Positions 8,775-17,642 are shown, numbered from the stretch's first letter. The stretch: 64,000 nt of DNA from JACVRW01 sp963757815 (GCA_963757815.1 CAVWSN010000037.1:62001-126000), one strand, 5' to 3'. Numbers and translations are program-made. Notes: generated from the sequence alone by a model not told the origin.

Positions 8775-9785
8775 GTGCAGACGGCAAGCCTCGGGGAGTC
8801 CTTCCGGTCGTTCTTCGACGCGGTAGACGAGTTCTTCTCGAACCTGGCGTCCGTCCGGCCGGTCCCCCTTCTGATCGCGCTCGCACTATTCACGGTCTAT
8901 CTGACGCTGCGGGCCCGCGCCAGCTTCAACATCCTGCGTGCGGCCTATCCCACCGAGACGATCCACTTCCGCGAGATCTGGGGCGCCTACTTCGCCGGCT
9001 ATGGCTTCAACGCCGTGATCCCCGCCCGCGGCGGCGACGTCGTGAGGCTGTTCCTGACCAAGACCTCGATTCCGCGCTCGAGCTACCCGGCGGTCGCGGC
9101 GAGCTTCGTGGTCGAGCTCGGCTTCGACGTCGCGATGGGCTCGCTGATCCTGCTGTTCGCGTTCACGCAGGGCGTGTTCCCCAAGCCGCCCGACTTCGCG
9201 AAGCTGAACGCGTTCGATCTCTCCTACCTGGCCCAGCACCCGGAGTTCACGCTCTTCCTGGTCACGCTGCTCGGGGTGGGGGGACTCGCCGCGTTCGCGC
9301 TCCTGAGCGCGCGCGCCCAGGCATTCTGGGAGCGAATCCGCCAAGGGTTCACGATTCTGCAGGACCGCGACCGCTACCTCCGAGAGGTGTTCGCGGTCCA
9401 GTTCGCGGGCTGGTGCTTCCGCTTCGCCGCCTTCTGGATGCTGCTGGAGGCGTTCCGGGTCGGGGGCTCGGTCAAGAACGTGCTGCTCGTGCTGGGCGTC
9501 AACGCGGTGTCCGCCGCCGTGCCGTTCACGCCCCAGGGCGCGGGCGTGCAGCAGGCGCTGCTCACCCAGGTGTTCGCCGGGACGGCGGCGGGGGCCACGG
9601 TCGCCGCCTACTCCGTCGGCCAGCAGATCGCGATCGGCGCGCTCACCTTCGGGATCGGCTTCACCGCGCTCGTGTTCATCTTCCGCGTGCGCAGCTTCAA
9701 GGAGGTGATCGCGCGCGGCCGTGAGGACCGCGAGAGCGAGAAGGCTACGTCCCGAAACCCTCGCGAGCCTCGCGCACAAGAATGA
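8775..9785 (+). CDS. Flippase-like domain membrane protein (AglD2/UPF0104 family)
   Basis: The protein has about eight membrane helices and the diagnostic motif FNAVIPARGGDVVRLFLTK (residues about 75-95 of the family), typical of the lysylphosphatidylglycerol synthetase-type transmembrane domain. Later conserved segments are VAASFVVELGFDV and AVSAAVPFTPQGAGVQQALL. Such proteins are thought to move lipid-linked intermediates or phospholipids across the membrane, but few are characterised. I prefer the GTG at 8775; the frame is open back to a TTG at 8736. The gene is divergent from the ECF sigma gene and overlaps the next minus-strand gene by 41 bases at the 3' ends. Confidence 0.8.
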   Translation: MQTASLGESFRSFFDAVDEFFSNLASVRPVPLLIALALFTVYLTLRARASFNILRAAYPTETIHFREIWGAYFAGYGFNAVIPARGGDVVRLFLTKTSIPRSSYPAVAASFVVELGFDVAMGSLILLFAFTQGVFPKPPDFAKLNAFDLSYLAQHPEFTLFLVTLLGVGGLAAFALLSARAQAFWERIRQGFTILQDRDRYLREVFAVQFAGWCFRFAAFWMLLEAFRVGGSVKNVLLVLGVNAVSAAVPFTPQGAGVQQALLTQVFAGTAAGATVAAYSVGQQIAIGALTFGIGFTALVFIFRVRSFKEVIARGREDRESEKATSRNPREPRAQE

Positions 9786-10023
9786 CGGCCTCGGGGAACA
9801 TCAGGCGCATCGCCTGCAGCAGGTCTCGCGACTGCTGCTCGGCGTTGCCCTGAAGGTTCATGCGGGCGAGCCCCGCCACCGTCATGTCGACCGCCAGCTT
9901 GATGGCGTTGTCGGCCCAGGCGACCTTCTGCGCTCCCTGCATCTGTTCGGCGAACTGTTCCATGCGACGGCGGAGCTCGTCGGGGTCGCCGAAGAGGCCG
10001 CCGAAGGGATCTTCAGATGACAT
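9745..10023 (-). CDS. Small conserved-looking protein of unknown function
   Basis: The 92-residue product starts MSSEDPFGGLFGDPDELRRR and is largely amphipathic helix (MEQFAEQMQGAQKVAWADNA, LQAMRLMFPEAVILVREARE). No signal peptide or membrane helix is seen. The start is a clear ATG at 10023. Its last 41 bases lie antisense to the end of the flippase-like gene. I do not recognise the family. The Gly/Phe/Asp-rich N-terminus followed by helices recalls small actinobacterial nucleoid- or membrane-associated proteins, but that is only an impression. Confidence 0.55.
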   Translation of the reverse strand: MSSEDPFGGLFGDPDELRRRMEQFAEQMQGAQKVAWADNAIKLAVDMTVAGLARMNLQGNAEQQSRDLLQAMRLMFPEAVILVREAREGFGT

Positions 10024-10050
10024 GCCTCAAGGGTAGGGGACCCCGGGCGG

Positions 10051-11142
10051 TCAGCGCCGCCACGACACCCCGTGATCGCCGAGGTAGTTGAGGAAAGCCA
10101 CAGGGTCGAACGCCGCCGACGGGCCGAGCGCCCCCGCACGGTCGTAGCCCGGCGCGCTCAGCAGCTCGGCGGCGTGGACCAGGATCACGGCGGTCACGCC
10201 GTAGACGTCCACGCCGCGCGCCTCGGCGCGGCTCGTCCGGCCGTCCTCGCCGCGGGCGTCGGCGACGATCGTCCACTCGGCGGCGCGGCGCTCGGACTCC
10301 GGCGGGCCCTCCGGAAGCGCTGCGAGGGCGCGTTGCATCAGCCCGCGGGCCGGCGTCCGCAGCGTGAGCTGCAGGCCGGGCTGGAGGTAGGGCATGAATG
10401 CCGCCGCGACGGCGTTCGGCGCGGCGGTCCGGGTGGTCACGAGCGAGACCATGCGGCGCGTCCGCGTATGGCGGGGCACGGTGATCACCTCCCCCGAGGG
10501 GTAGCGCGACATGCCCTGGTGGCCGAGCGGCTCCGGGAAGTCGAAGCTTGCCCGGAAGACACCTGTCGGGGCGGGCCGCCAGTCGCCGTCCTCGTAGATC
10601 ACGTCGCCGCCCTTCAGGATCTCGAGGGCGGAGCGCAGCGTGCCGCGGCTCATCCCGAAGCCCTTGACCGAGTAGGCGATCACGAGCTCCTCGAGCGGCT
10701 CGAGCCCTTCCGCAGCGAGGCGGGCTATGCAGTCGCCCGGCAGGTAGTCGAACCCGACCGCCGGCACGAGCGCGACCCCCGCCTGCTCTGCGCGCGCGCC
10801 GTGGCGCTCGAAGACCATGCGGATGAAGGGCTGCTCGCCGGTTGAGTCGACGTAGTGGGTGCCCGTGTCGATCGCGGCGCGCACGAGCGCGTCGCCCGCC
10901 AGCGTGAACGGGCCGGCGCAGTTGATCACCACGCGCGCGTCCCGCAGGAGCTCGCGCAGCCCGGTTTCGTCGTCGAGCGTCACCGCGCTCACGGGCACGC
11001 CGCGCTCGGCGCCGAGCGGGTCGAGCTTGGCCGGATCGCGGCCGCTCAGCACGTGCTCGACGCCGCGTCTGCCCAGCTCCTCGCCCACCAGCCGGCCGGT
11101 ATAGCCGCTGGCTCCGTACAGGACGACGCTCACCGCGCGCAC
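10051..11142 (-). CDS. Saccharopine dehydrogenase-like NAD(P)-binding oxidoreductase
   Basis: The N-terminus VSVVLYGASGYTGRLVGEEL is a Rossmann GxSGxTG nucleotide-binding motif of the saccharopine-dehydrogenase/trans-acting enoyl reductase group. Further family features are VVINCAGPFTLAGDALVRAA, THYVDSTGE and the middle segment GVALVPAVGFDYLPGDCIA. It is 363 residues, full length. In mycobacteria members reduce lipid intermediates (e.g. phthiocerol/phenolphthiocerol enoyl reduction); here the substrate is unknown. GTG starts at 11142 and 11133 are both possible. It is divergent from the CBS-domain gene (14 bases between starts). Confidence 0.83.
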   Translation of the reverse strand: MRAVSVVLYGASGYTGRLVGEELGRRGVEHVLSGRDPAKLDPLGAERGVPVSAVTLDDETGLRELLRDARVVINCAGPFTLAGDALVRAAIDTGTHYVDSTGEQPFIRMVFERHGARAEQAGVALVPAVGFDYLPGDCIARLAAEGLEPLEELVIAYSVKGFGMSRGTLRSALEILKGGDVIYEDGDWRPAPTGVFRASFDFPEPLGHQGMSRYPSGEVITVPRHTRTRRMVSLVTTRTAAPNAVAAAFMPYLQPGLQLTLRTPARGLMQRALAALPEGPPESERRAAEWTIVADARGEDGRTSRAEARGVDVYGVTAVILVHAAELLSAPGYDRAGALGPSAAFDPVAFLNYLGDHGVSWRR

Positions 11143-11156
11143 GATACAGTCGCGCG

Positions 11157-11603
11157 GTGCACATCTCGGAAGTGATGACTCAGGGCGTCGTCACGGTCGA
11201 AACAGCGGACAGCCTGCGACGTGTGGGCGAGCTCATGCGCGACCGCAACGTCGGCTCGGTTGTGGTCTGCGAGGGTGGCCGCCCGATCGGCGTGATCACC
11301 GACCGCGACCTCGCGCTGGCGGTCGTCGCCGACCAGGTCGAGGCCGCTGACCAAGCCGGGGCGCACGCCTCCAGGCCGCTCGTGACCGGCGAAGTGGAGA
11401 TGGACCTCGAGGAGGCCGTGGCGCTGATGATCCAGCACCACATCCGGCGCCTCCCGGTGACCGAGGGCGAGACGCTCGTGGGGATCGTGACCATCGATGA
11501 CCTCGCGGTGCGCGCGGGGGACCTCCACCAGGCCCAGCAGATCACGGCCGAGGTGGCCAAGGCGGCGTTGCCGGAGTTCTACTTCCACCAGCGCGGCGGC
11601 TGA
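11157..11603 (+). CDS. CBS-domain pair protein
   Basis: The 148-residue protein contains two CBS motifs in tandem: residues 1-60 (MHISEVMTQGVVTVET, then VVVCEGGRPIGVITDRDLAL) and residues about 75-125 (VEMDLEEAVALMIQHHIRRL, then GIVTIDDLA). Stand-alone CBS pairs bind adenine nucleotides (AMP, ATP, NADH) and act as energy sensors, often regulating a partner. The start is GTG at 11157. It is followed within 5 bases by a small ORF and then a membrane protein, so the three are probably one transcript. Confidence 0.88.
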   Translation: MHISEVMTQGVVTVETADSLRRVGELMRDRNVGSVVVCEGGRPIGVITDRDLALAVVADQVEAADQAGAHASRPLVTGEVEMDLEEAVALMIQHHIRRLPVTEGETLVGIVTIDDLAVRAGDLHQAQQITAEVAKAALPEFYFHQRGG

Positions 11604-11608
11604 TCGCG

Positions 11609-11803
11609 ATGGCGCCCATGACACCCGGCCAGCTGCGCACGAGGCGGCGGATCGAGGGAGCTATCCGCCTGATGACGCCGATGCTCGACCTCGTGCTCGC
11701 CGTGGGCGAGCGCGTGTCCAGGATCGTCGAGCCGGAGGACAGCGATTACTACCCGCCGCGTGTGACCCGTCACGCCGAGCGGCCGCCCAACCCTTCTCCG
11801 TGA
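11609..11803 (+). CDS. Small hypothetical protein between CBS and membrane protein genes
   Basis: A 64-residue ORF starting MAPMTPGQLRTRRRIEGAIR, with a short hydrophobic stretch (LMTPMLDLVLAVGERV) and a proline-rich tail. It starts 5 bases after the CBS gene and its TGA overlaps the GTG start of the next gene, an arrangement that supports translation. No known domain is recognised. It could be a small membrane-associated accessory of the neighbouring membrane protein. Confidence 0.55.
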   Translation: MAPMTPGQLRTRRRIEGAIRLMTPMLDLVLAVGERVSRIVEPEDSDYYPPRVTRHAERPPNPSP

Positions 11804-12687
11804 GCAAGCAGGACCAGCTCGAGTGGGAGGCCCGCTGGGCCCGCCCCGCGGCCGCCGCCGCGTTCGTCGCGGCGGTGCTGCTGCTGGCCCAGGTGATCCT
11901 GTTGCAGACCGTCGTCGAGGACCGGGCTGGCATCGAGCCGATCCCGGACTTCCTGCTTTCCGTCGATGAGAACCCGGCGCTGCTGCTCGGAGCGCGAGGG
12001 GCCCAGGCGGTGGCGTCGCTGCTCCTCATCGGCGTCTTCCTCTATCTCTTCCGCGCCGTGCAGGCCCGTGCGGGAGGGGTGCCGAGCTGGTTCATCTACA
12101 TGATCGTCGCCGGTCCCGCCCTGTACGCGGTCGGCCTGTTCCTGGGTGCGGTCGGCCAGGTCGACGTCGCGAGCGACTTTGCGGCCGGCGAGCCGATTCG
12201 CGGCAACCCGGGCGACGACCGGGCCGACCGGCTCCTCGAGGACAACGCGAACGCGGCCGTCTTCGCGCTCAACTTCGCCGGGTCCGTCGCAACGGCGTTC
12301 CTGTTCGTGATGCTGCCCCTCCGCGCCCGGCGCGTCGGCCTGCTGAGCCCGTTCATGGGCATCCTGGGCGTGGTGACCGGCGCGCTGCTCGTGCTGCAGA
12401 TCGTGCCGCTCGTGCCGGTGATCATCGAGGCCTTCTGGCTCGGCGCGCTCGGCTTGCTCTACCTGGGCAACTGGCCCGGTGGACGCGGTCCGGCCTGGGA
12501 GACGGGCGAAGCGGAGCCCTGGCCCACCGCCGCTCAGCGGCGCGGTGTCGAGCCGCCGCCCGAGGCCGAGCAGGAACAGGGCGGGTCGCTGCTCGGGCCC
12601 CCGGAGCCGGAGCAGGAGGAGGAGCCGTCCGAGCCGGAGCCGGTCCCCGAGCGGCCGAGCTCGCGCAAGCGCCGGCGCAAGCGCTAG
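11800..12687 (+). CDS. Multi-pass membrane protein with acidic/basic cytoplasmic tail
   Basis: GTG start at 11800 overlaps the preceding stop. The 295-residue product has about six hydrophobic segments (AAAAAFVAAVLLLAQVILL, AVASLLLIGVFLYLF, WFIYMIVAGPALYAVGLFL, GVVTGALLVLQIVPLVPVII). Residues from about 235 form a tail rich in Glu and Pro that ends in Ser-Ser-Arg-Lys-Arg-Arg-Arg-Lys-Arg. No named family is recognised (a DUF4386-like resemblance is weak). Its stop TAG lies in a palindromic CTAG that also supplies the corrected QueA stop on the other strand, so the two genes meet exactly tail to tail. Confidence 0.65.
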   Translation: MSKQDQLEWEARWARPAAAAAFVAAVLLLAQVILLQTVVEDRAGIEPIPDFLLSVDENPALLLGARGAQAVASLLLIGVFLYLFRAVQARAGGVPSWFIYMIVAGPALYAVGLFLGAVGQVDVASDFAAGEPIRGNPGDDRADRLLEDNANAAVFALNFAGSVATAFLFVMLPLRARRVGLLSPFMGILGVVTGALLVLQIVPLVPVIIEAFWLGALGLLYLGNWPGGRGPAWETGEAEPWPTAAQRRGVEPPPEAEQEQGGSLLGPPEPEQEEEPSEPEPVPERPSSRKRRRKR

Positions 12688-13725
12688 CTCGCGCTGCGGC
12701 AGCACCAGCAGCACGTCGCCGAACTCGTGCCGCAGGTAGCCGTGCTCGAGCGCGGCGGAGTAGGCACCCTCGAGGAGCGCCTCTCCTGCCACCGCCTCGA
12801 GCAGCTGCAGATGCGAGGAGTCGCGATCGTGGAAGCCGCTGAGCACCGCGTCGACCGCGCGGACGGGCCGCTCCGATCCGATCACGAGGTCGGTCCAGCC
12901 GGACGCCGCGCGCACGCTGCCGTCAGCGTGCGCGGCGGACTCGAGGGCTCGCACCGAGGTCGTTCCCACTGCCACCACCCGTCCGCCCAGGGCCCGCGCG
13001 AGGTTGACGCGCTCGGCCGTTGCTCGTGACACCTCGAAGCGCTCCGAATAGGGCGGCTCGCCGCGCTCGAGCGAGGACACGCCTGTGTGCAGCACGACCG
13101 GCGCCACATCGACGCCGCGGGCGACCAGGCGGGTGATCATGCCGGCCGTGAACGGCCGCCCCGCGCTCGGCATCTCGGCGCTGCCGGGCTCGACCGCATA
13201 CACGTTCTGATAGGCGTCGAGCGGCCAGTCCGCTCGGGCGTGCCGGTAGCGGATCGGCTGGCCGTGGCGGTCGAGGTAATCGAGCAGGTCGCGCCCGCCC
13301 AGGTGGAGGTCGGCGACCCAGAGCCGCGATCCCACGTAGCTCGCCAGCAACTCCGCCTCGGCCCCGTCCGGGAGCAGCAGCCGCTGACCGGCATGGCCTC
13401 CGTGCCGGCGGCCGTCGTCCGTCCGCAGCTCGACGATCCAGCGCCCGGGTCGCTCGCCCGGAGCGGGCGTCGAGAGGTGAAGCACCAGCCGGGCGCCGCC
13501 GGCGGAGCGCGCCGGCAGCGCCGCGGGCAGGGTGCGCGAGGTGTTCAGGACCAGCACGTCGCCGGGCCCGAGCAACTCGGGCAGCTCGTCGAAGTGGCCG
13601 TGGTAGAGCCCGCCCGCGGCCGGGTCGGCCACGAGCATCAGCACGCGGTCGCGGCTCAGGCCGCGCTCCTCGGGCGGGCGGTCCGCCTCGCGCAGCTCTT
13701 CGGCCGCGGTCGGCAGCGCGCTCAA
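12684..13725 (-). CDS. queA: S-adenosylmethionine:tRNA ribosyltransferase-isomerase (QueA), apparent lost stop
   Basis: QueA transfers ribosyl from SAM to preQ1-modified tRNA, making epoxyqueuosine. Family motifs are GDVLVLNTSRTLPAAL, PPYSERFEV and HTGVSSL, with TAGMITRLVARGVDVAPVVL and the C-terminal HEFGDVLLVLP. A homologous protein would end at about residue 346, exactly where a TAG lies one base out of frame (12684-12686). As written the frame runs on to 11770, antisense to the membrane-protein gene; a single extra C near 12700 explains this. Start is TTG at 13725, overlapping the stop of the SDR gene (TTGA). Confidence 0.85.
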
Positions 13726-14408
13726 GCCGGGACCTCCACCAGCTCGCTCGCGCGGTAGCGGCCGCTCGGGAGCTCGCCGTCGATCAGCGCCAGCAGCCCC
13801 GGCACGCTCTGCTCGGGCGGCGGCCGGTCGGAGATGTCCTCGCCGGGGAAGGCGTCCTGGTGCATGCGGGTGCGCATGTCGCCGGGGTCGACCGAATAGA
13901 CGCGCAGCTCCGGATGCTCGGCGGCCAGGACCCGTGTGAGCTGCTCGAGCGCAGCCTTTGAGGAGCCGTACCCGCCCCAGCCCTCGTAGGCCTCGACGGC
14001 GGCATCGGAGGTGATGTTGAGGATCGCGGCCTGGCGGCTCAGCAGCGGCAGCGCGAGCTGGATCAGCCGCAGCGGCGCGAGCGTGTTCACCCGGTACAGG
14101 GCCTCGAGCCGGTCCAGCGGATAGCGCTCGAGGCGCGGCAGAGGGCTCGGGCCGAGGCCGCCGGCGTTGTTGACGAGCAGGTCGACCTCGTCGCCGGCGG
14201 CCGCGACGAGGGCGCGGCGGTGCGACTCGCTCGTGAGATCGCCGGCCACCGCCACCACCTCGGTCATCGCGGCGAGCTCCGCGCGTGCGGTCTCCAGGTC
14301 CTGCTCGCCGCGCGCGTCGATCACGAGCGACCGGCGTCGCGTCGCCAGCGCCCGCGCAAGCGCGAGGCCGAGGCCACGGGACGCTCCGGTGACGATCGCG
14401 GATGCCAT
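13722..14408 (-). CDS. Short-chain dehydrogenase/reductase (SDR)
   Basis: The 228-residue protein has the classical SDR motifs: TGASRGLGLA near the N-terminus (NAD(P)-binding TGxxxGxG), NNAGG at about residue 80, the catalytic Ser in LNITSDAAV, and YGSSK (Tyr-x-x-x-Lys) at about residue 147. The C-terminal PGDMRTRMH is also typical. Substrate unknown. The gene is directly upstream of and overlaps queA, so they are co-translated, although no shared pathway is known. Confidence 0.87.
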   Translation of the reverse strand: MASAIVTGASRGLGLALARALATRRRSLVIDARGEQDLETARAELAAMTEVVAVAGDLTSESHRRALVAAAGDEVDLLVNNAGGLGPSPLPRLERYPLDRLEALYRVNTLAPLRLIQLALPLLSRQAAILNITSDAAVEAYEGWGGYGSSKAALEQLTRVLAAEHPELRVYSVDPGDMRTRMHQDAFPGEDISDRPPPEQSVPGLLALIDGELPSGRYRASELVEVPA

Positions 14409-14426
14409 CGCCGCCGAATCTAGGCG

Positions 14427-14441
14427 GGCGGCGACGCCGCC
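14427..14441. terminator. Short GC hairpin between SDR start and response-regulator stop
   Basis: GGCGGC / GCCGCC perfect 6-base arms with a 3-base loop in the 68-base gap between the SDR start and the end of the response-regulator gene. The gap also holds overlapping palindromes around GGGCCTAGGCC. It may be a terminator; no experiment-like evidence is visible. Confidence 0.3.
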
Positions 14442-14476
14442 ACCATCGGAAATTGGGCCTAGGCCATTGGGCCCAT

Positions 14477-15124
14477 CTAGGGCTCGACCCAGCCGCGGCG
14501 CACCGCGAGCAGCGCAGCCTGAGTGCGGTCGGTCACGCCGAGCTTGGCGAGGATGCTGCTCACGTGGGTCTTGACGGTCTTCTCGGCGATTCCGAGCTCG
14601 CGCGCGATCAGCTTGTTGGGGAGTCCCCGCGCCACGAGCGTCAGCACCTCGCGCTCACGCCCGGTCAGACCGAGGTCGGTCTCGTCCGCCGGCTCCGCGT
14701 GATCCGCGAGCTCGCGCATCACCGTCGCCGTCGCGGCGGGATGGAGCAGCGCCTCGCCGCCGTGGACGGTGTGGATCGCCCGGACGAGCTGCTCGGGCTC
14801 CACGTCCTTCAGCAGGTAGCCGGCCGCCCCGGCGCGCACCGCCGGCAGCACCATTTCGTCGTCCAGGAAGCTCGTCAGGGCGATCACGCGCGTGGCCGGG
14901 CGTTCGCGCAGGATGCGGCGGGTGGCCTCGATGCCGTCGAGCCCCGGCATCACCAGGTCCATCAGGACGACGTCGGGCCGGCCGTCGAGTGCGGCGGACA
15001 CGGCCTCCTCACCGTCGCAGGCGTCCGCGACGACCTCGATGTCGGCCTGGAGCTCGAGGAAGGTGCGAAGCCCCTGGCGCACGACCGCGTGGTCATCCGC
15101 GATCAGCACGCGAATTTTCGCCAA
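14477..15124 (-). CDS. NarL/LuxR-family response regulator
   Basis: Receiver domain: acidic pair Asp10-Asp11 (VLIADDHAVVRQGLR), phospho-acceptor Asp56 in VVLMDLVMPGLDG, and the conserved Lys in LLKDVEPEQLV. C-terminal LuxR helix-turn-helix: LTGREREVLTLVARGLPNK, then GIAEKTVKTHVSSILAKLGV. I set the start at TTG 15124 because GGAGG sits 5 bases upstream, although the frame is open to 15151. The start lies 32 bases inside the histidine kinase gene, so translation is coupled. It is the output half of the neighbouring two-component system. Confidence 0.9.
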   Translation of the reverse strand: MAKIRVLIADDHAVVRQGLRTFLELQADIEVVADACDGEEAVSAALDGRPDVVLMDLVMPGLDGIEATRRILRERPATRVIALTSFLDDEMVLPAVRAGAAGYLLKDVEPEQLVRAIHTVHGGEALLHPAATATVMRELADHAEPADETDLGLTGREREVLTLVARGLPNKLIARELGIAEKTVKTHVSSILAKLGVTDRTQAALLAVRRGWVEP

Positions 15125-16253
15125 GGGGCACCTCCAGCCCGATCGTCGCACCCGCGCCGGGCCGCGACTCGACGGTGAGCCGGCCGCCGAGCGCGCCGGC
15201 GCGCTCCTCCATCGAGGTCAGGCCGAGGCGCCGGGAGCGCAGCGCCGCGGACTCCGGCTCGAAGCCCACGCCGTCATCCTCGACGGTCAGCCGCAGGCGC
15301 CCGTTCGGTTCCGACAGGCGCACGGCGATCCGCCCCGCATGCGAATGGCGCAGCGCGTTGCTGAGGGCTTCCTGGGCGATCCGGAACACCTCCGCGGCGC
15401 GGCCGGGGCCGAGGCTCGCGCCGCCCGATCCCTCGAGGACTATCTCCTGCCTGTGGACCCGCTTCAGCACCTCGACGTGCTTGCGCAGTGCCGGCGTGAG
15501 CCCGTCGGTCTCGATCGCCGCCGGCCGGAGCTGGAACACGAGCGAGCGGAGCTCGCCGATCGCCTCCTGAGCGAGCTCCCCGAGCCGCTCCACCTCATCG
15601 TGGGCGCTGCCCGCGTCGCGCTGCTCCAGCAGCATGCTCGCGGAACGCGCGGCCAGCGCGATGCCGAAGAGCTTCTGGACCACCGAGTCGTGCAGGTCGC
15701 GCGCCAGCCGGTTGCGCTCCTCCACGGCGCTCAACTCGCGACTGCGCTCGTAGAGGCGGGCGCTCTCGATCGCCAGCGCCGCGTGCGCGGCCAGCATCTC
15801 GATCAGGTGCTGGTCCTCGGCGGAGAAGCCGCCGGCGCCCTCGCTGTCGGTCAGGTAGAAGGCCGCGATGATCCCGGCGCGCGAGACGATCGGCACGCCG
15901 AGGAACGAGCGCATCCGCGGATGGGTCCGCGGCCACCAGCCCCGGAAGCGCGGGTCCTGGCTGATGTCGTCCGTCCGATGCGACGCCTCGGACTCGAGCA
16001 TCGCACCGAGCAGCCCATGGGTGCGCGGCAGCGGGCCCATCGCGGCGATCTCCTCGTCGGTCATTCCCGAGGTGATGAACTGCGCGAACCCGCCCTCGCC
16101 GTCGGGAATCCCGAGCGCGGCATAGCGGGCGCGGGCCAGCCCGCGGGCGACCTCGACAATGCGCTCGAGCACCCGCTCGACCGAGCGCTCGGCGGCGATC
16201 GCCAGCACGGCCTGGTTCATGGCCTCGAGCGCGTCCGCCGACCTGTCGGTCAT
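15093..16253 (-). CDS. GAF-domain sensor histidine kinase (NarX/DegS type)
   Basis: Residues about 15-165 form a GAF domain (MRSFLGVPIVSRAGIIAAFY). The HisKA_3 dimerisation box is ERNRLARDLHDSVVQKLFG with phospho-acceptor His188. The ATPase part shows FRIAQEALSNALRHSHAG (N box), VEDDGVGFEPES (G1) and GLTSMEERAGALGG (G2). No membrane helix is seen, so this is a soluble kinase sensing a cytoplasmic ligand. It lies 26 bases after the TrpB2 gene and just upstream of its overlapping response regulator, so the three may be co-transcribed. Confidence 0.9.
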   Translation of the reverse strand: MTDRSADALEAMNQAVLAIAAERSVERVLERIVEVARGLARARYAALGIPDGEGGFAQFITSGMTDEEIAAMGPLPRTHGLLGAMLESEASHRTDDISQDPRFRGWWPRTHPRMRSFLGVPIVSRAGIIAAFYLTDSEGAGGFSAEDQHLIEMLAAHAALAIESARLYERSRELSAVEERNRLARDLHDSVVQKLFGIALAARSASMLLEQRDAGSAHDEVERLGELAQEAIGELRSLVFQLRPAAIETDGLTPALRKHVEVLKRVHRQEIVLEGSGGASLGPGRAAEVFRIAQEALSNALRHSHAGRIAVRLSEPNGRLRLTVEDDGVGFEPESAALRSRRLGLTSMEERAGALGGRLTVESRPGAGATIGLEVPLGENSRADRG

Positions 16254-16279
16254 ACGGAGATGACGATACGCGGCCGGCG

Positions 16280-17641
16280 TCAGGCGATGGCGGGCGCGTC
16301 CGGCAGCCGCTCGAGGGCGGCGTCCATGTCCGCCTCCGAGAACTCCGGGTCCTCGAGCTTGCCGGCCAGGTAGGCGTCGTAGGCAGACATGTCGAAGTGC
16401 CCGTGGCCGCAGAGGTTGAACAGGATCACCCGCTCCTCGCCCGCCTGCTTGGCCGCCTCGGCCTCGTCCATCACCGCCCGGATCGCGTGCGAGGGTTCCG
16501 GGGCCGGCAGGATCGCCTCGGTGCGGGCAAACCGGACCGCGGCCTCGAACGTCTCGTTCTGGCGGTAGGCGCGCGCCTCCATCAGGCCATGCTTGACGAG
16601 GCCGCTGATGATCGGCGAGTCGCCGTGGTAGCGGAGCCCGCCGGCGTGAACCGGCGGCGGCACGAAGTCGTGGCCGAGCGTGTACATCGGCATCAGCGGC
16701 GTGAGGCCGACGGTGTCGCCGAAGTCGTAGCGGTAGGCGCCGCGGGTGAGCGTCGGGCAGGCGGCGGGCTCGGCGGCCACGAAGCGTGTCGTCGCCTCAC
16801 CGCGCAGCACGCGCCGCAGGTAGGGGAAGGACATGCCGGCGAAGTTCGAGCCGCCGCCGACGCAGCCCACCACGACGTCGGGCTCCTCGCCCGCCATCTC
16901 CATCTGCGCCATCGTCTCCTGGCCGATCACGGTCTGGTGCAGGCACACGTGGTTGAGCACCGAGCCGAGCGCGTAGTTCGTGCCGGCGTCGCCGGCGGCG
17001 ACCTCCACCGCCTCGGAGATGGCGATGCCCAGCGAGCCGGTCGTGTGCTCGGCCTGGGAGCGGCCGGCCTCGGTCGTGTCGCTCGGCGACCGGATCACGG
17101 TGGCGCCCCAGCTCTCCATCATCGCGCGCCGGTATGGCTTCTGGTCGTAGCTTGCGCCGACCATGTAGACCACGCACTCGAGCCCGAACAGCGAGCAGGC
17201 GAGCGCGAGCGCGGAGCCCCACTGGCCCGCGCCGGTCTCCGTGGCGAGCCGCTCGATCCCCGCCTCCTTGTTCGCGTAGGCCTGCGCGACGGCGCTGTTG
17301 GGCTTGTGCGACCCGGCGGGGGAGACCCCCTCGTACTTGTAATAGATGTGCGCGGGGGTATCGAGCGCCCGCTCCAGCCGGCGGGCGCGGTAGAGCGGGG
17401 TGGGCCGCCAGAGCCTGTAGACCTCGCGCACGGCCTCGGGGATCTCGACCTCCGGCTCCATCGAGACCTCCTGGCCGATCAGCTCCATCGGGAAGATCGG
17501 CGTGAGGTCGTCGGGGCCCGCGGGCTCCATCGTGCCCGGGTTGAGCGGGGGCAGCGGCTCGCCCGGCAGGTCGGGAAGGAGGTTCACCCAGTGGGTCGGG
17601 ATGCGGTCCTCGGACAGGGTGAATTTCGTCTGATCGGTCAC
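16280..17641 (-). CDS. TrpB2-type tryptophan synthase beta chain-like PLP enzyme
   Basis: 453 residues, longer than TrpB1 and typical of the TrpB2 group. The PLP lysine is K113 in SPAGSHKPNSAVAQAY. Other conserved parts are TGAGQWGSALALACSLFG, the phosphate-binding VGCVGGGSNFAG and the C-terminal HGHFDMSAYDAYLAGKL. TrpB2 proteins make tryptophan from indole and serine and work without TrpA. No other trp genes are in the window, so it may salvage indole or serve another beta-replacement reaction. GTG start at 17641. Confidence 0.88.
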   Translation of the reverse strand: MTDQTKFTLSEDRIPTHWVNLLPDLPGEPLPPLNPGTMEPAGPDDLTPIFPMELIGQEVSMEPEVEIPEAVREVYRLWRPTPLYRARRLERALDTPAHIYYKYEGVSPAGSHKPNSAVAQAYANKEAGIERLATETGAGQWGSALALACSLFGLECVVYMVGASYDQKPYRRAMMESWGATVIRSPSDTTEAGRSQAEHTTGSLGIAISEAVEVAAGDAGTNYALGSVLNHVCLHQTVIGQETMAQMEMAGEEPDVVVGCVGGGSNFAGMSFPYLRRVLRGEATTRFVAAEPAACPTLTRGAYRYDFGDTVGLTPLMPMYTLGHDFVPPPVHAGGLRYHGDSPIISGLVKHGLMEARAYRQNETFEAAVRFARTEAILPAPEPSHAIRAVMDEAEAAKQAGEERVILFNLCGHGHFDMSAYDAYLAGKLEDPEFSEADMDAALERLPDAPAIA

Positions 17642-17642
17642 G

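Noticed and set aside
7780..8826. A 348-codon plus-strand frame over the sigma/anti-sigma genes
   Set aside because: It is antisense to two genes with clear motifs and is Arg/Ala/Pro-rich, as expected of a shadow frame in GC-rich DNA.
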